Assembly: GCF_014451325.2 (NCBI RefSeq)
Contig: NZ_JACSCH020000009.1
Location: 62,001-126,000 of the forward strand
DNA from: Streptomyces sp. CB02980
GTDB taxonomy: Bacteria > Actinomycetota > Actinomycetes > Streptomycetales > Streptomycetaceae
Direction of reading: 5' to 3'
Length of the DNA: 64,000 nucleotides
Each line of letters starts with the position of its first letter. The first letter of the stretch is position 1. The position numbers and the translations under genes are program-made. This document shows, in pieces, positions 1 through 8,261 of this stretch. The notes beneath the pieces are model-generated. The model was not told the origin of the DNA, did not search any database, and worked only from the letters and a program-made list of their open reading frames with translations.

Positions 1-653
1 AGTCGTTCGGCGCCTTCCTGCCGAGCGGCGTCACCCTCCGCCTGGAGGGCGACGCCAACGACTACGTCGGCAAGGGCCTCTCCGGCGGCCGCGTGATCGT
101 CCGCCCCGACCGGGGCGCCGACCACCTCGCCGAGTACTCCACGATCGCGGGCAACACGATCGGGTACGGCGCGACCGGCGGCGAACTGTTCCTCCGCGGC
201 CGCACCGGCGAGCGCTTCTGCGTCCGCAACTCCGGCGCCCTGGTCGTCTCGGAGGGCGTGGGCGACCACGGCTGCGAGTACATGACCGGTGGTACGGCGG
301 TCGTCCTCGGCGAGACCGGACGCAACTTCGCGGCCGGCATGTCGGGCGGTGTCGCCTACGTCATCGACCTCGACCGGGACAACGTCAACTCCGGCAACCT
401 GGGCGCGATCGAGGCCCTGTCGGACACCGACAAGGCGTGGCTGCACGATGTCGTGCGCCGCCACCACGAGGAGACCGGCTCCACGGTCGCCGAGAAGCTC
501 CTTGCCGACTGGGCCGTGAACGCGGACCGGTTCAGCAAGATCATCCCCACCACGTACAAGGCAGTGCTCGCCGCCAAGGACGCCGCTGAGCTCGCCGGTC
601 TCTCCGAGGCCGAGACCACCGAGAAGATGATGGAGGCGGCGACCCATGGCTGA
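1..653 (+). CDS. gltB: Glutamate synthase large subunit, C-terminal part (5' truncated by window)
   Basis: C-terminal end of the NADPH-dependent glutamate synthase alpha subunit, which makes glutamate from glutamine-derived ammonia and 2-oxoglutarate in the cytoplasm. The visible part is the glycine-rich GXGXG beta-helix domain: repeated turns such as 'GKGLSGGR', 'GYGATGGE' and 'MTGGTAVVLGETGRNFAAGMSGG' (split over two turns) are typical of this family's C terminus. The reading frame is open from the left edge of the window, so the start lies outside. The stop codon overlaps the start of gltD by 8 bases (ATGGCTGA), which implies translational coupling of the two subunits. Identification is firm because of the fold signature plus the gltD neighbour. 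Confidence 0.95.
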   Translation, partial: SFGAFLPSGVTLRLEGDANDYVGKGLSGGRVIVRPDRGADHLAEYSTIAGNTIGYGATGGELFLRGRTGERFCVRNSGALVVSEGVGDHGCEYMTGGTAVVLGETGRNFAAGMSGGVAYVIDLDRDNVNSGNLGAIEALSDTDKAWLHDVVRRHHEETGSTVAEKLLADWAVNADRFSKIIPTTYKAVLAAKDAAELAGLSEAETTEKMMEAATHG

Positions 654-2106
654 CCCCAAGGGCTTCCTGACCACCGGTCGCGAGGTCGCCGAGACCCGCC
701 CCGTGGGCGAGCGCGTCAGGGACTGGAACGAGGTCTACGTCCCCGGCTCCCTGCTGCCGATCATCAGCAAGCAGGCCGGCCGCTGTATGGACTGCGGCAT
801 CCCGTTCTGCCACAACGGCTGCCCCCTCGGGAACCTGATCCCCGAGTGGAACGACTACGCCTACCGCGAGGACTGGTCGGCGGCGCAGGAGCGCCTGCAC
901 GCCACCAACAACTTCCCGGAGTTCACCGGCCGCCTCTGCCCGGCGCCGTGCGAGTCCGCGTGCGTGCTCGGCATCAACCAGCCGGCCGTCACCATCAAGA
1001 ACGTCGAAGTCTCCATCATCGACAAGGCCTGGGACGCCAACGACGTCAAGCCGCAGGTGCCCGAGCGCCTGTCCGGCAAGACCGCTGCCGTCATCGGCTC
1101 GGGCCCGGCGGGTCTCGCCGCCGCCCAGCAGCTGACCCGGGCCGGCCACACCGTGGTCGTGTACGAGCGCGCCGACCGCATCGGCGGCCTGCTGCGCTAC
1201 GGTATCCCCGAGTTCAAGATGGAGAAGCGGCACATCAACCGCCGCATCGAGCAGATGCGCGCGGAGGGCACCAAGTTCCGCACCGGCATCGAGATCGGCC
1301 GCGACCTGACGTCGACGGACCTGCGCAAGAGGTTCGACGCCGTGGTCATCGCCGCCGGCGCCACCACCGCCCGCGACCTGCCCGTCCCGGGCCGCGAGCT
1401 GAACGGCATCCACCAGGCGATGGAGTACCTGCCGCTGGCGAACAAGGTCGTCGAGGGTGACTTCGTCGCCCCGCCGCTCACCGCCGAGGGCAAGCACGTC
1501 GTCGTCATCGGCGGCGGCGACACCGGCGCGGACTGCGTCGGTACGGCCCACCGCCAGGGCGCGGCCTCGGTCACGCAGCTGGAGATCATGCCCCGACCGG
1601 GCGAGGAGCGGAACCCGGGCCAGCCCTGGCCGACCTTCCCCATGCTGTACAAGGTCACCTCCGCGCACGAGGAGGGCGGCGAGCGGGTCTACTCCGTCTC
1701 CACCACCCACTTCGAGGGCGACGAGGACGGCAACGTCCAGTTCCTCCACCTCGTCGAGGTCGAGTTCGTCGAGGGCAAGCTGACCCAGAAGCCGGGCACG
1801 GAGCGCAAGATCCCCGCCCAGCTGGTCACGCTCGCGATGGGCTTCACCGGCACGGACGTGGAGAACGGCCTGGTCGCCCAGTTTGGTCTGGACCTCGACG
1901 AGCGGGGTAACATCGCCCGAGACGCGGACTTCGCCACCAACGTCGATGGCGTGTACGTCGCCGGCGACGCCGGCCGCGGTCAGTCGCTCATCGTCTGGGC
2001 CATCGCCGAGGGCCGCTCGGCCGCCCGTGGCGTGGACCGCTACCTGACCGGCGCCAGCTCCCTGCCGGCCCCGATCCGCCCGACGGACCGTTCGCTGATG
2101 GTCTGA
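646..2106 (+). CDS. gltD: Glutamate synthase small subunit (NADPH)
   Basis: Beta subunit of glutamate synthase, 486 residues, the usual length. It oxidises NADPH and passes electrons through FAD and iron-sulfur clusters to GltB. The N-terminal cysteine-rich region (C47, C50, C55, C59, then 'LCPAPCESAC') binds two 4Fe-4S clusters. The FAD Rossmann motif 'GSGPAGLAAA' follows near residue 150, and a second dinucleotide motif 'VIGGGDTGADC' near residue 287 binds NADPH. The C-terminal 'GVYVAGDAGRGQSLIVWA' block is the conserved second FAD contact. The ATG start overlaps the gltB stop, so the pair is an operon. Confidence 0.97.
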   Translation: MADPKGFLTTGREVAETRPVGERVRDWNEVYVPGSLLPIISKQAGRCMDCGIPFCHNGCPLGNLIPEWNDYAYREDWSAAQERLHATNNFPEFTGRLCPAPCESACVLGINQPAVTIKNVEVSIIDKAWDANDVKPQVPERLSGKTAAVIGSGPAGLAAAQQLTRAGHTVVVYERADRIGGLLRYGIPEFKMEKRHINRRIEQMRAEGTKFRTGIEIGRDLTSTDLRKRFDAVVIAAGATTARDLPVPGRELNGIHQAMEYLPLANKVVEGDFVAPPLTAEGKHVVVIGGGDTGADCVGTAHRQGAASVTQLEIMPRPGEERNPGQPWPTFPMLYKVTSAHEEGGERVYSVSTTHFEGDEDGNVQFLHLVEVEFVEGKLTQKPGTERKIPAQLVTLAMGFTGTDVENGLVAQFGLDLDERGNIARDADFATNVDGVYVAGDAGRGQSLIVWAIAEGRSAARGVDRYLTGASSLPAPIRPTDRSLMV

Positions 2107-2150
2107 TCCGACCGGATCACCCCGAGAACGTCCCGTACAACGACGTACGG
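2104..2150 (+). terminator. Possible weak terminator after gltD
   Basis: Two short inverted repeats follow the gltD stop: TGATCCG / CGGATCA (2104-2110 and 2113-2119), which includes the stop codon, and CCGTAC-aacgac-GTACGG (2133-2150). Neither is followed by a T-run, as is usual in Streptomyces. The opposing operon ends at 2230, so a two-way stop here would make sense. Strength is uncertain. Confidence 0.35.
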
Positions 2151-2229
2151 AACTGAGCGCGGCGCCTCCCGAATGTCCCCGACCGGACGACTGGGTGGCG
2201 CTGTCGCGCGTTCGGACGTGTGCCGGTGG

Positions 2230-2685
2230 TCAGCTGACCGGACCGGGGAGGATCCAGGTGATCAGGGACGCCGCCGACACCGCGAGGACTCCGACCAGGC
2301 CCATCCAGCGGGCCCAGCCGGTCATGATCCGGACGGTTCTGGCCCGCCGCTGCTCGTAGCGCAGGAGGTACTCCGCCCCCGAGGGCAGCTTCTTCCCCGG
2401 GCGCTCGTGGACGGCCGAGACCATCAGCCAGGACGCCAGCAGGAGCAGCAGGAACGCCCCGGCGAGCAGCCCGATCACCCACCACCTCGGGCCGGTGGTC
2501 ATCTTGCTCAGGTTCTCCTGCCCCTTGAGCACGAAGATCACGGTGAGCAGCCCGGTGAGGGTGGTGAGGAAGTTCCGGTACCCCTCCGCCTGGTGCAGCG
2601 CCGCCCGCAGTTGCTCGGGCGGGGTCGCCATGGCCCGTACGCGGTTGTCGGCGTCCCGCAGTTCTGCGGTGGTGAACTCGTTCAC
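2230..2685 (-). CDS. Small membrane protein, third gene of the caspase-HSP90 operon
   Basis: A 151-residue protein of no recognised family. The start chosen is GTG at 2685, because it overlaps the upstream stop as GTGA, the pattern used throughout this operon. Longer readings would run far into the neighbouring gene. Three hydrophobic stretches look like membrane helices: about residues 38-57 ('FLTTLTGLLTVIFVLKG'), 66-90 ('WWVIGLLAGAFLLLLLASWL') and 125-148 ('WMGLVGVLAVSAASLITWIL'). A charged segment with 'YEQRRARTVR' lies between the second and third. Its position after a caspase-like protein suggests a membrane-acting effector or anchor, but this is inference from context only. Confidence 0.7.
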   Translation of the reverse strand: MNEFTTAELRDADNRVRAMATPPEQLRAALHQAEGYRNFLTTLTGLLTVIFVLKGQENLSKMTTGPRWWVIGLLAGAFLLLLLASWLMVSAVHERPGKKLPSGAEYLLRYEQRRARTVRIMTGWARWMGLVGVLAVSAASLITWILPGPVS

Positions 2686-3008
2686 AGCGAAAGGCCCTGC
2701 GGCGGGAGAGCGATCCAGAACGAGGCGCCGCAACCGTCGGAGACCTCGGCGGGCCGGTTCACGTGCCAGGTGGGGCAGTGACACTGGGCGAACTTCGGCT
2801 CACCGTTGTCGAAGGCGTGCTTGCCGGGTGTGGACGGTCCCTTGGTCACGTACTGGACCTCCTCCCAGACCCGCGTGGTCACACACCGGCACTCGGGGCA
2901 CGCGCCGGTGGCCTCGACGCGGCCCGTCCCGGCGGACTGCCAGAGGAACGTGGTGACGGGCTGGGTGAGAGGAAGGTCCTTGGGGCGGTAGGGGGTGGCG
3001 GAACTCAT
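2682..3008 (-). CDS. Small Cys-rich (zinc-ribbon-like) protein, second gene of the caspase-HSP90 operon
   Basis: A 108-residue cytoplasmic protein without a recognised family. Cysteine groups 'CPECRC' (about residues 37-42), 'CHC' (about 75-77) and 'GCGASF' near the C terminus could bind zinc. It has no signal peptide or membrane segment. The ATG at 3008 overlaps the stop of the caspase-HSP90 gene (ATGA), and its own stop overlaps the next start (GTGA), so all three proteins are probably made from one transcript by coupled translation. It may be an adaptor or substrate of the large protein; nothing in the sequence proves this. Confidence 0.72.
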   Translation of the reverse strand: MSSATPYRPKDLPLTQPVTTFLWQSAGTGRVEATGACPECRCVTTRVWEEVQYVTKGPSTPGKHAFDNGEPKFAQCHCPTWHVNRPAEVSDGCGASFWIALPPQGLSL

Positions 3009-6000
3009 GGGCGGGGGCCTCCGGGGGCGGGAAGGGCGAGGTCGAAGAGGCGGGAGTACGTGTGGAGTCGGTCCAGGACCTGTGCCTCGGACAGGTCGGT
3101 CTCCTCGGCGCACAGGGTGATGTGGTCGGGGTCGACGGTGCCTTCGAGAGCCGGTGCCCGGCCGGTCAGCCTGGCGGTGAGCACGATGACGTCACGCCAG
3201 TCGGGAACGACGTTCCGCTCTTCCCCGACCGGCTCCTGGACGGTCACGTCGAGCCCGAGGCAGCGGAAGGGCGCGTACCGCTCGTACGTCTCCGCGAGCG
3301 TCCGGTCGAACCGGCCGGCGACGAGGACGAGTTCGAGGGGCCCGAGGGTGCCGGCGCCGAGCAGACCGGGCTCGAAGGCCGTCAGGTCGAACTCGTCGGG
3401 GGCGAAGTCCTCCAGGAGGTCGGCGTCGGGGCCGGTGAAGGGACCCGGGAGGACCGGACCGCCGTAGGGCTGGAAGGCGAGGACGGTGCGGACGGTATTG
3501 CCGAGGCTGCTGCCCGGGGCAAGGGAATGCCTCAGGAGCCGTTGGCACGGGATCTCGGCTGCGAACGCGATTCTCTCGCTGACGGCCGGCGGGAAGAGCA
3601 GACTGATCCTGGCGAGCGGGGGCAGCGACCGGAGCGGTTCCGGGAGGTCGGCGACCTTCAGCGGGAGGGGCATCGGGAGCGCCGCGATCCGCTCGGCCTG
3701 GGCAGCAAGGGTGGTGCGTTCCCTGGCGGCGAGGTGGATCATCGGCTCCAGGCCGATACCGTCCGCATCGAGGTCCCATCGAAGCAGGCCGCGGCTCAGG
3801 TTCGATCGCACGAGAACGAGCAGCCGTTCGAGTCGAGGGTCCTCGGCGATCTGCCGGGCGTTCGCTCCGACGAGGTCGAAACAGCCGGTGGCGAGGACTC
3901 CACAGGCTTCCAGGTGCCGCAGATCCTCCTCCGCCGACTCGACGGCGGGCGACGCCCGATGGATCGCCGTGACGACACGCCAGGGGCCGATGGGGCCGGC
4001 ATTCTCCTCGGTGCCGGGAATCAGGCCACGGATCCACGGAGACGCCGTCCAGTCGGCGGCCTCGTCGGGTACCGGGGGTGCCGAGACGCCGGTGGCCGCG
4101 GTGAGGCTGTTGATCCGCGCCGCCACGCGACCGACCGGGATGCTCATGGTCGCCGAGCGCGCGAGGACGTCCAGCATGGTGAGAGGAGCGGTGACCCAGG
4201 GCGGCTCGCCGTCGATCCTCTGGGAGAGGAGGCGGCGCTCTTCGCCGCTCAGGGCCCGATGGCCGAGCGTCGCGGGGGAGACCCCGGGGCCGAGTGAGAA
4301 CCCCAGGTCACCCAGCTGCTCGATCCGCTCGACGAGGTGCTCGCGCTGCGCGACGGAAGGGGCCCGCACCAGGAGGTCGACCGGGTGGACGACTCCCTCC
4401 TGCCACGACTGCAGCCTCTGGCGTGAGTACCGCTCCTCGGCAGTGGCCAGTGTGCCGACCTCCGTCTGCGAGATGACGCCCACGGAGATCAGGGGCGCCT
4501 CCTCCCACCGAGGCAACGGCACGGTGCGGGTCAGTTCCCGCACCGAGGAGAGAACCTCGGCCAGGGTGATGCCGTGGTCGAGGGCGATCGGCAGGAGCGG
4601 GGCGAAGACGGCAGGGACCGGGGCCGCGGGCCCGGCACCGAGACGACTCACGGCATCGTGGAGGTGGGCGAGGTCGGCCATCACCAAGGTCGGGAAGACC
4701 TCTCTCAACGTGCGGACCTCGGAGACCTCCGGTACGTGCACCCCGGCGACGGCGAAGCGGCGCTGGGCACGCACGCTCACGGCGAGGGACTCTCCCGTCA
4801 GCGCGGACGCGCGGAGGGCCGCCGCCCAGGAGCCGTTGAGCGTGCCGGCGGAGAAGAGCAGGGCGTCCAGGCCGACGGGCTTCGGGTAGCCGTCCGGGAC
4901 GAAGGGTCTGTCCCTCTGGCGTTCCACCCCGAGGGAGGAAAGCCTCCAGCGGTGCAATGCCATTCCCAGGTACAACCCGCCGCCTTCGTGTGTGGGGTTG
5001 TAGGTGTTGCCGCGCATCACCAGGCGGTCCAGGGGCAGGCAGCCCACGTCGCGCAGGCGAAGGGCCGGCGAGGCGAGGCTGTGCTCCTCGTGCGTCGTGT
5101 GCAGGACCCCCACCGCGTCCTCGTCGAGCGCGTCGAAGATCTTCACCGCCAGCTTCGGTTCGCTCAGGGTGAGGTCCCACAACCAGCGCAGCGACACCTC
5201 CTCGAACGCGCCGACGGCCTCGGGAACGGCCGCGAGGAGGCGGCGCTCCACGCCCTCCTCGTCGTAGTCGATCAGCCCGTTGCGGTCGACCGTCGGTACC
5301 GGCTGGTCCCGCTCGCGGAGGTTGAAGACGTAGCCGTCGACGCGCGGCGCGTTTCTGATGACGACGCCGTCCAGGAGCAGCCGGCCCGCCCCCTGGACGA
5401 GCCAGGCGTCCTCCCCCGCTCGGGCCGGTTCGGGCGGCCAGTCCTCCGACGCCCGTAGCTCGCCCGGTGTCCACTCCGCCGAGCGGATCCGACTGCCGTC
5501 CCGGTCCAGCTCCTCCGCCGTCACCCGGTGGTCGCTCACCCACAGCAGTTGCCGCAGTGTCTCCACCAGGGACGGCGGTGTCTCGCCGTCCGCGCTCAGG
5601 TAGAGGCGGACGACGGTGCCGCCGCGTTCCGGGGCCTCGGTGGTCTCGACGATCTCCAGGAGGCCCGAGCCGGACTGGATGGTGGCCTGGAGCGGGGCCT
5701 CCGTGCGGGACGGGTTGCCGTGGAGGTCGATGGTGGAGGTGGTGACCACGACCTCCTCGGCCAGCATGAAGTAGCTGAACACCCCGATGCCGAAACGGCT
5801 GTTGAAGGGAATCGGCTCGATGCCCGCGCGCCGCCAGTTCCGGCGCTCCTGGACGAAGTCCGGATCCTGCTCGTACCGCTTGCCGGCCCGGGCGAACATC
5901 GAGGTGAGCTTCCGGCGGCTCATACCGGTTCCCGTGTCGCGGCACTCGATGTACGGACGGTCCTCGTCGTCGTACCCCTGGACGAAGGTGATCTCCGGCT

Positions 6001-8173
6001 CCCGGCCCTTCGCCCCGCACTTGCTCAGCCGCCGCCCGTACGCCACGCGCAGCTGCCGGTGGCGGCAGGCGTCCAGGGCGTTCTGGTACAGCTCCCGGAC
6101 GGCGAGCATCTTGTCGCCGTACAGCTGGGTGCCCATGAGCAGCGGGCGGATCTCGTCCTCGGCGAGCCGGAAGCGTTCCAGCGGTTTGGTGTACTGCTGT
6201 TCCAGCGGCTCCAGGAACTCCGTGGTCACCTTGCGCGGGATGCCGCGCAGCAGGTCGGGGGCGTTCGTACGCGCCTCCTTCCAGCCCTTGTGGCGCGCCC
6301 TGACCGATGCGTCGGCGGTCGCGGCCAGCTCCTCGACGGCCGCGTGCAGAGCGGGGTGCGGGCAGAGGAAGTTGACCGCCAGGTCGTATCCGTCGCCGCT
6401 GCCAGCCCCCGTGTGCTCGCCAGGGGGGTCGAGACGGTACTCGGAGAGGGCCGCGATGACGTCCGAGGGCACGAGCCTGCGGTGGGCGCCCAGATGGTCG
6501 ACGAGGACGCTGGACATGCGCCGGGGGTCCGCGGCGAGGAGGGAGGCCAGCCAGACGAGGTACGCGAGGTCGCGGGCGCGCCACGCGTTGCCGGGCACCA
6601 CGGGGTGCTCGCTCCAGCGGAGTTCGCCGCTGTCGTCGATGCGGGGGCTGCTGCCGGGCGCGACGGTGACGTGGGCCAGGACCTGGCGCAACTGCCGATT
6701 GATCAGGGTCAGGCTCTGCACGGTGAGTTCGCCGTGGGATCCGACGGCGACGGCGCCGACCGCCATGTCGATCAGGTGGTCGACGGCCGCGTAGTCGCCC
6801 GTGCGGTCCCACAGACGGTCCCAGTCCGCGATGAAGCGGTGCCGCAGCCAGTGGTCGGCCGCCGTGGCCGCTTCGGGGAGGTGGCGCCGGCGCAGTGTCT
6901 CGGCCGCGAGGCTGACCTGCGAGTGGGCCCGGGACACGTCCCGTGCGGCGTCGCACACCAGGTGGTCGTGCGGGGTGACGGCGTCCCGCCCCCGGCCGTC
7001 CTCGCGCCGGTCGATCCGGTCCGGCCGCAGCGCCGCCAACTCGCTCAGGGCGATGGCGACGACGCCCTCGTGCAGCAGCGGAGCGGCGAGCAGCGCCGCG
7101 GTCTCGGCGGGGGAGAGCCGTTCGCGTCCGGTGAGGCGGGCCGCCTCGACCAGGCGGCCGAGGCGGTCCACGACCCGGATCGGGTACTCGGGATCGCTCC
7201 ACGGGGTGGCCAGGGCCGAGTCCGTGCCGAGGCGGCTCTTCGCGACCTCGCGCGCCAGGTCGGCCAGCCGTTCCTTGACCCGCTCGTGCGTGGCCGCCTC
7301 GTGCGAGGTGTGCCGCCAGAGCGCGGAGGAGTCGATCGCCTCCGCCCAGCGCTCGGTCACCCGGGAGCCCCGGCAGAGGACCAGCCGGTCGGCGAGGCCC
7401 TCCACACACTGGAACTCGACCGTCGGCGGGGGTTCCGTGAGTCGGGAGGTCAGCCGCTTGACCCGGTCCCGGACGAAGGCGTGGACCTCCCGGAAGGTCT
7501 TCGGGGGACTGTTGCGGGAGAGGGCCTCGGAGAGGGCGATGCCGAAGTGACTGCCCTTCCCGGGGTCGGCGTAGGCCGGCTGTCCCCGTCCGCTCGCGCG
7601 CAGCCACGCCACGTCGAGGTGGGAGGAGGTCGCGAGGGGCGTCTCGCGGGAGTCGGCCGGTGAGGGCGGCTGGTCGGTGCGGCACGTGTCGAGGCAGACG
7701 ACGACCGTGACGCCGTCGGGTACGGGGCCGAGCAGGACCTCGGGGGTGACTTCGAGGGTCGTCTGCGCGATCAGGGAGCCGTCGGCGCGGGGCCGGGTGT
7801 CCGAGGTGATCAGGTACTCGCGCTCGCCCACGGTCACCCCGTGGCAGGAGACGTACAGGAAGGCGGTGTCTCCGGCCTCGCAGGAGAGGAGGAACTCCTC
7901 CACGGCGCTCACGACCGAGCCGACACTCGTGTCCTGCCGCTCCGGGAGGCGGTGGCCGGGGTGCAGCGCGTCGACCGTGTAGCCGGACTCGGCGAGGGCG
8001 TCCCCGACCAGCTCGACGTCCCGGTCGACGAAGCCGAGCGGCGGGAAGCGGCGGGAGAGGGCGGCGTCCCGTTCCAGGAACGCGGTGCGGCCCACTCCGA
8101 TGAGCAGCGCCCGTCGCCTGCCGGTCTCCGGCCCCTCGGTCGTGTCCGCCGCCCCGGCCGTCGTCGAGCTCAC
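3005..8173 (-). CDS. Caspase-like peptidase fused to an HSP90-type (GHKL) ATPase
   Basis: A 1722-residue multidomain protein. Residues about 20-270 form a caspase-like (peptidase C14) domain: 'RRALLIGVG' strand, catalytic His111 in 'YVSCHG' and Cys164 in 'LDTCRT'. A helical stretch follows with a degenerate HD-like motif (His368-Glu369 in 'LLHEGV'). Residues about 675-1040 resemble HSP90: N-box 'ELYQNALDA' (Asn698), 'DTGTGM' (Asp746-Met751) and 'FGIGVFSYF' near 794. The last roughly 680 residues are unrecognised. GTG at 8173 is preferred: GGGGAG/GGGGG lies just upstream, whereas the ATG at 8215 has no ribosome site and its extra residues read like a translated leader. Known families link caspase-like domains to bacterial conflict systems; the HSP90 part probably senses or remodels a target. 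The function of this particular protein is unknown. Confidence 0.88.
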   Translation of the reverse strand: MSSTTAGAADTTEGPETGRRRALLIGVGRTAFLERDAALSRRFPPLGFVDRDVELVGDALAESGYTVDALHPGHRLPERQDTSVGSVVSAVEEFLLSCEAGDTAFLYVSCHGVTVGEREYLITSDTRPRADGSLIAQTTLEVTPEVLLGPVPDGVTVVVCLDTCRTDQPPSPADSRETPLATSSHLDVAWLRASGRGQPAYADPGKGSHFGIALSEALSRNSPPKTFREVHAFVRDRVKRLTSRLTEPPPTVEFQCVEGLADRLVLCRGSRVTERWAEAIDSSALWRHTSHEAATHERVKERLADLAREVAKSRLGTDSALATPWSDPEYPIRVVDRLGRLVEAARLTGRERLSPAETAALLAAPLLHEGVVAIALSELAALRPDRIDRREDGRGRDAVTPHDHLVCDAARDVSRAHSQVSLAAETLRRRHLPEAATAADHWLRHRFIADWDRLWDRTGDYAAVDHLIDMAVGAVAVGSHGELTVQSLTLINRQLRQVLAHVTVAPGSSPRIDDSGELRWSEHPVVPGNAWRARDLAYLVWLASLLAADPRRMSSVLVDHLGAHRRLVPSDVIAALSEYRLDPPGEHTGAGSGDGYDLAVNFLCPHPALHAAVEELAATADASVRARHKGWKEARTNAPDLLRGIPRKVTTEFLEPLEQQYTKPLERFRLAEDEIRPLLMGTQLYGDKMLAVRELYQNALDACRHRQLRVAYGRRLSKCGAKGREPEITFVQGYDDEDRPYIECRDTGTGMSRRKLTSMFARAGKRYEQDPDFVQERRNWRRAGIEPIPFNSRFGIGVFSYFMLAEEVVVTTSTIDLHGNPSRTEAPLQATIQSGSGLLEIVETTEAPERGGTVVRLYLSADGETPPSLVETLRQLLWVSDHRVTAEELDRDGSRIRSAEWTPGELRASEDWPPEPARAGEDAWLVQGAGRLLLDGVVIRNAPRVDGYVFNLRERDQPVPTVDRNGLIDYDEEGVERRLLAAVPEAVGAFEEVSLRWLWDLTLSEPKLAVKIFDALDEDAVGVLHTTHEEHSLASPALRLRDVGCLPLDRLVMRGNTYNPTHEGGGLYLGMALHRWRLSSLGVERQRDRPFVPDGYPKPVGLDALLFSAGTLNGSWAAALRASALTGESLAVSVRAQRRFAVAGVHVPEVSEVRTLREVFPTLVMADLAHLHDAVSRLGAGPAAPVPAVFAPLLPIALDHGITLAEVLSSVRELTRTVPLPRWEEAPLISVGVISQTEVGTLATAEERYSRQRLQSWQEGVVHPVDLLVRAPSVAQREHLVERIEQLGDLGFSLGPGVSPATLGHRALSGEERRLLSQRIDGEPPWVTAPLTMLDVLARSATMSIPVGRVAARINSLTAATGVSAPPVPDEAADWTASPWIRGLIPGTEENAGPIGPWRVVTAIHRASPAVESAEEDLRHLEACGVLATGCFDLVGANARQIAEDPRLERLLVLVRSNLSRGLLRWDLDADGIGLEPMIHLAARERTTLAAQAERIAALPMPLPLKVADLPEPLRSLPPLARISLLFPPAVSERIAFAAEIPCQRLLRHSLAPGSSLGNTVRTVLAFQPYGGPVLPGPFTGPDADLLEDFAPDEFDLTAFEPGLLGAGTLGPLELVLVAGRFDRTLAETYERYAPFRCLGLDVTVQEPVGEERNVVPDWRDVIVLTARLTGRAPALEGTVDPDHITLCAEETDLSEAQVLDRLHTYSRLFDLALPAPGGPRP

Positions 8174-8216
8174 CCGTACCCCCAACTCCCCTGTGTGACG
8201 CCCCTGGACGGACATG

Positions 8217-8257
8217 ATTCCAGAACGTCACCGGGGGAGGGTCCTCATCGGATGAGG
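8217..8257 (-). promoter_or_regulatory. Putative promoter and palindrome upstream of the caspase-HSP90 operon
   Basis: A 15-bp palindrome CCTCATC-G-GATGAGG spans 8243-8257, between the ends of the caspase-HSP90 operon and the esterase gene, both on the minus strand. A -10-like TGGAAT (minus strand, 8222-8217) lies downstream; it would start transcription near 8210 and give a leader of about 37 bases to the GTG at 8173. No convincing -35 is visible. The palindrome could be an operator for the operon or a weak terminator of the esterase gene ending at 8262. Confidence 0.35.
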
Positions 8258-8261
8258 GCGC

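Noticed and set aside
4308..8231. A 1307-codon open frame on the minus strand overlapping the caspase-HSP90 gene
   Set aside because: It is rich in Pro/Arg/Gly with no domain motif and is out of frame with a gene full of recognisable motifs; long shadow frames are expected at this GC content.
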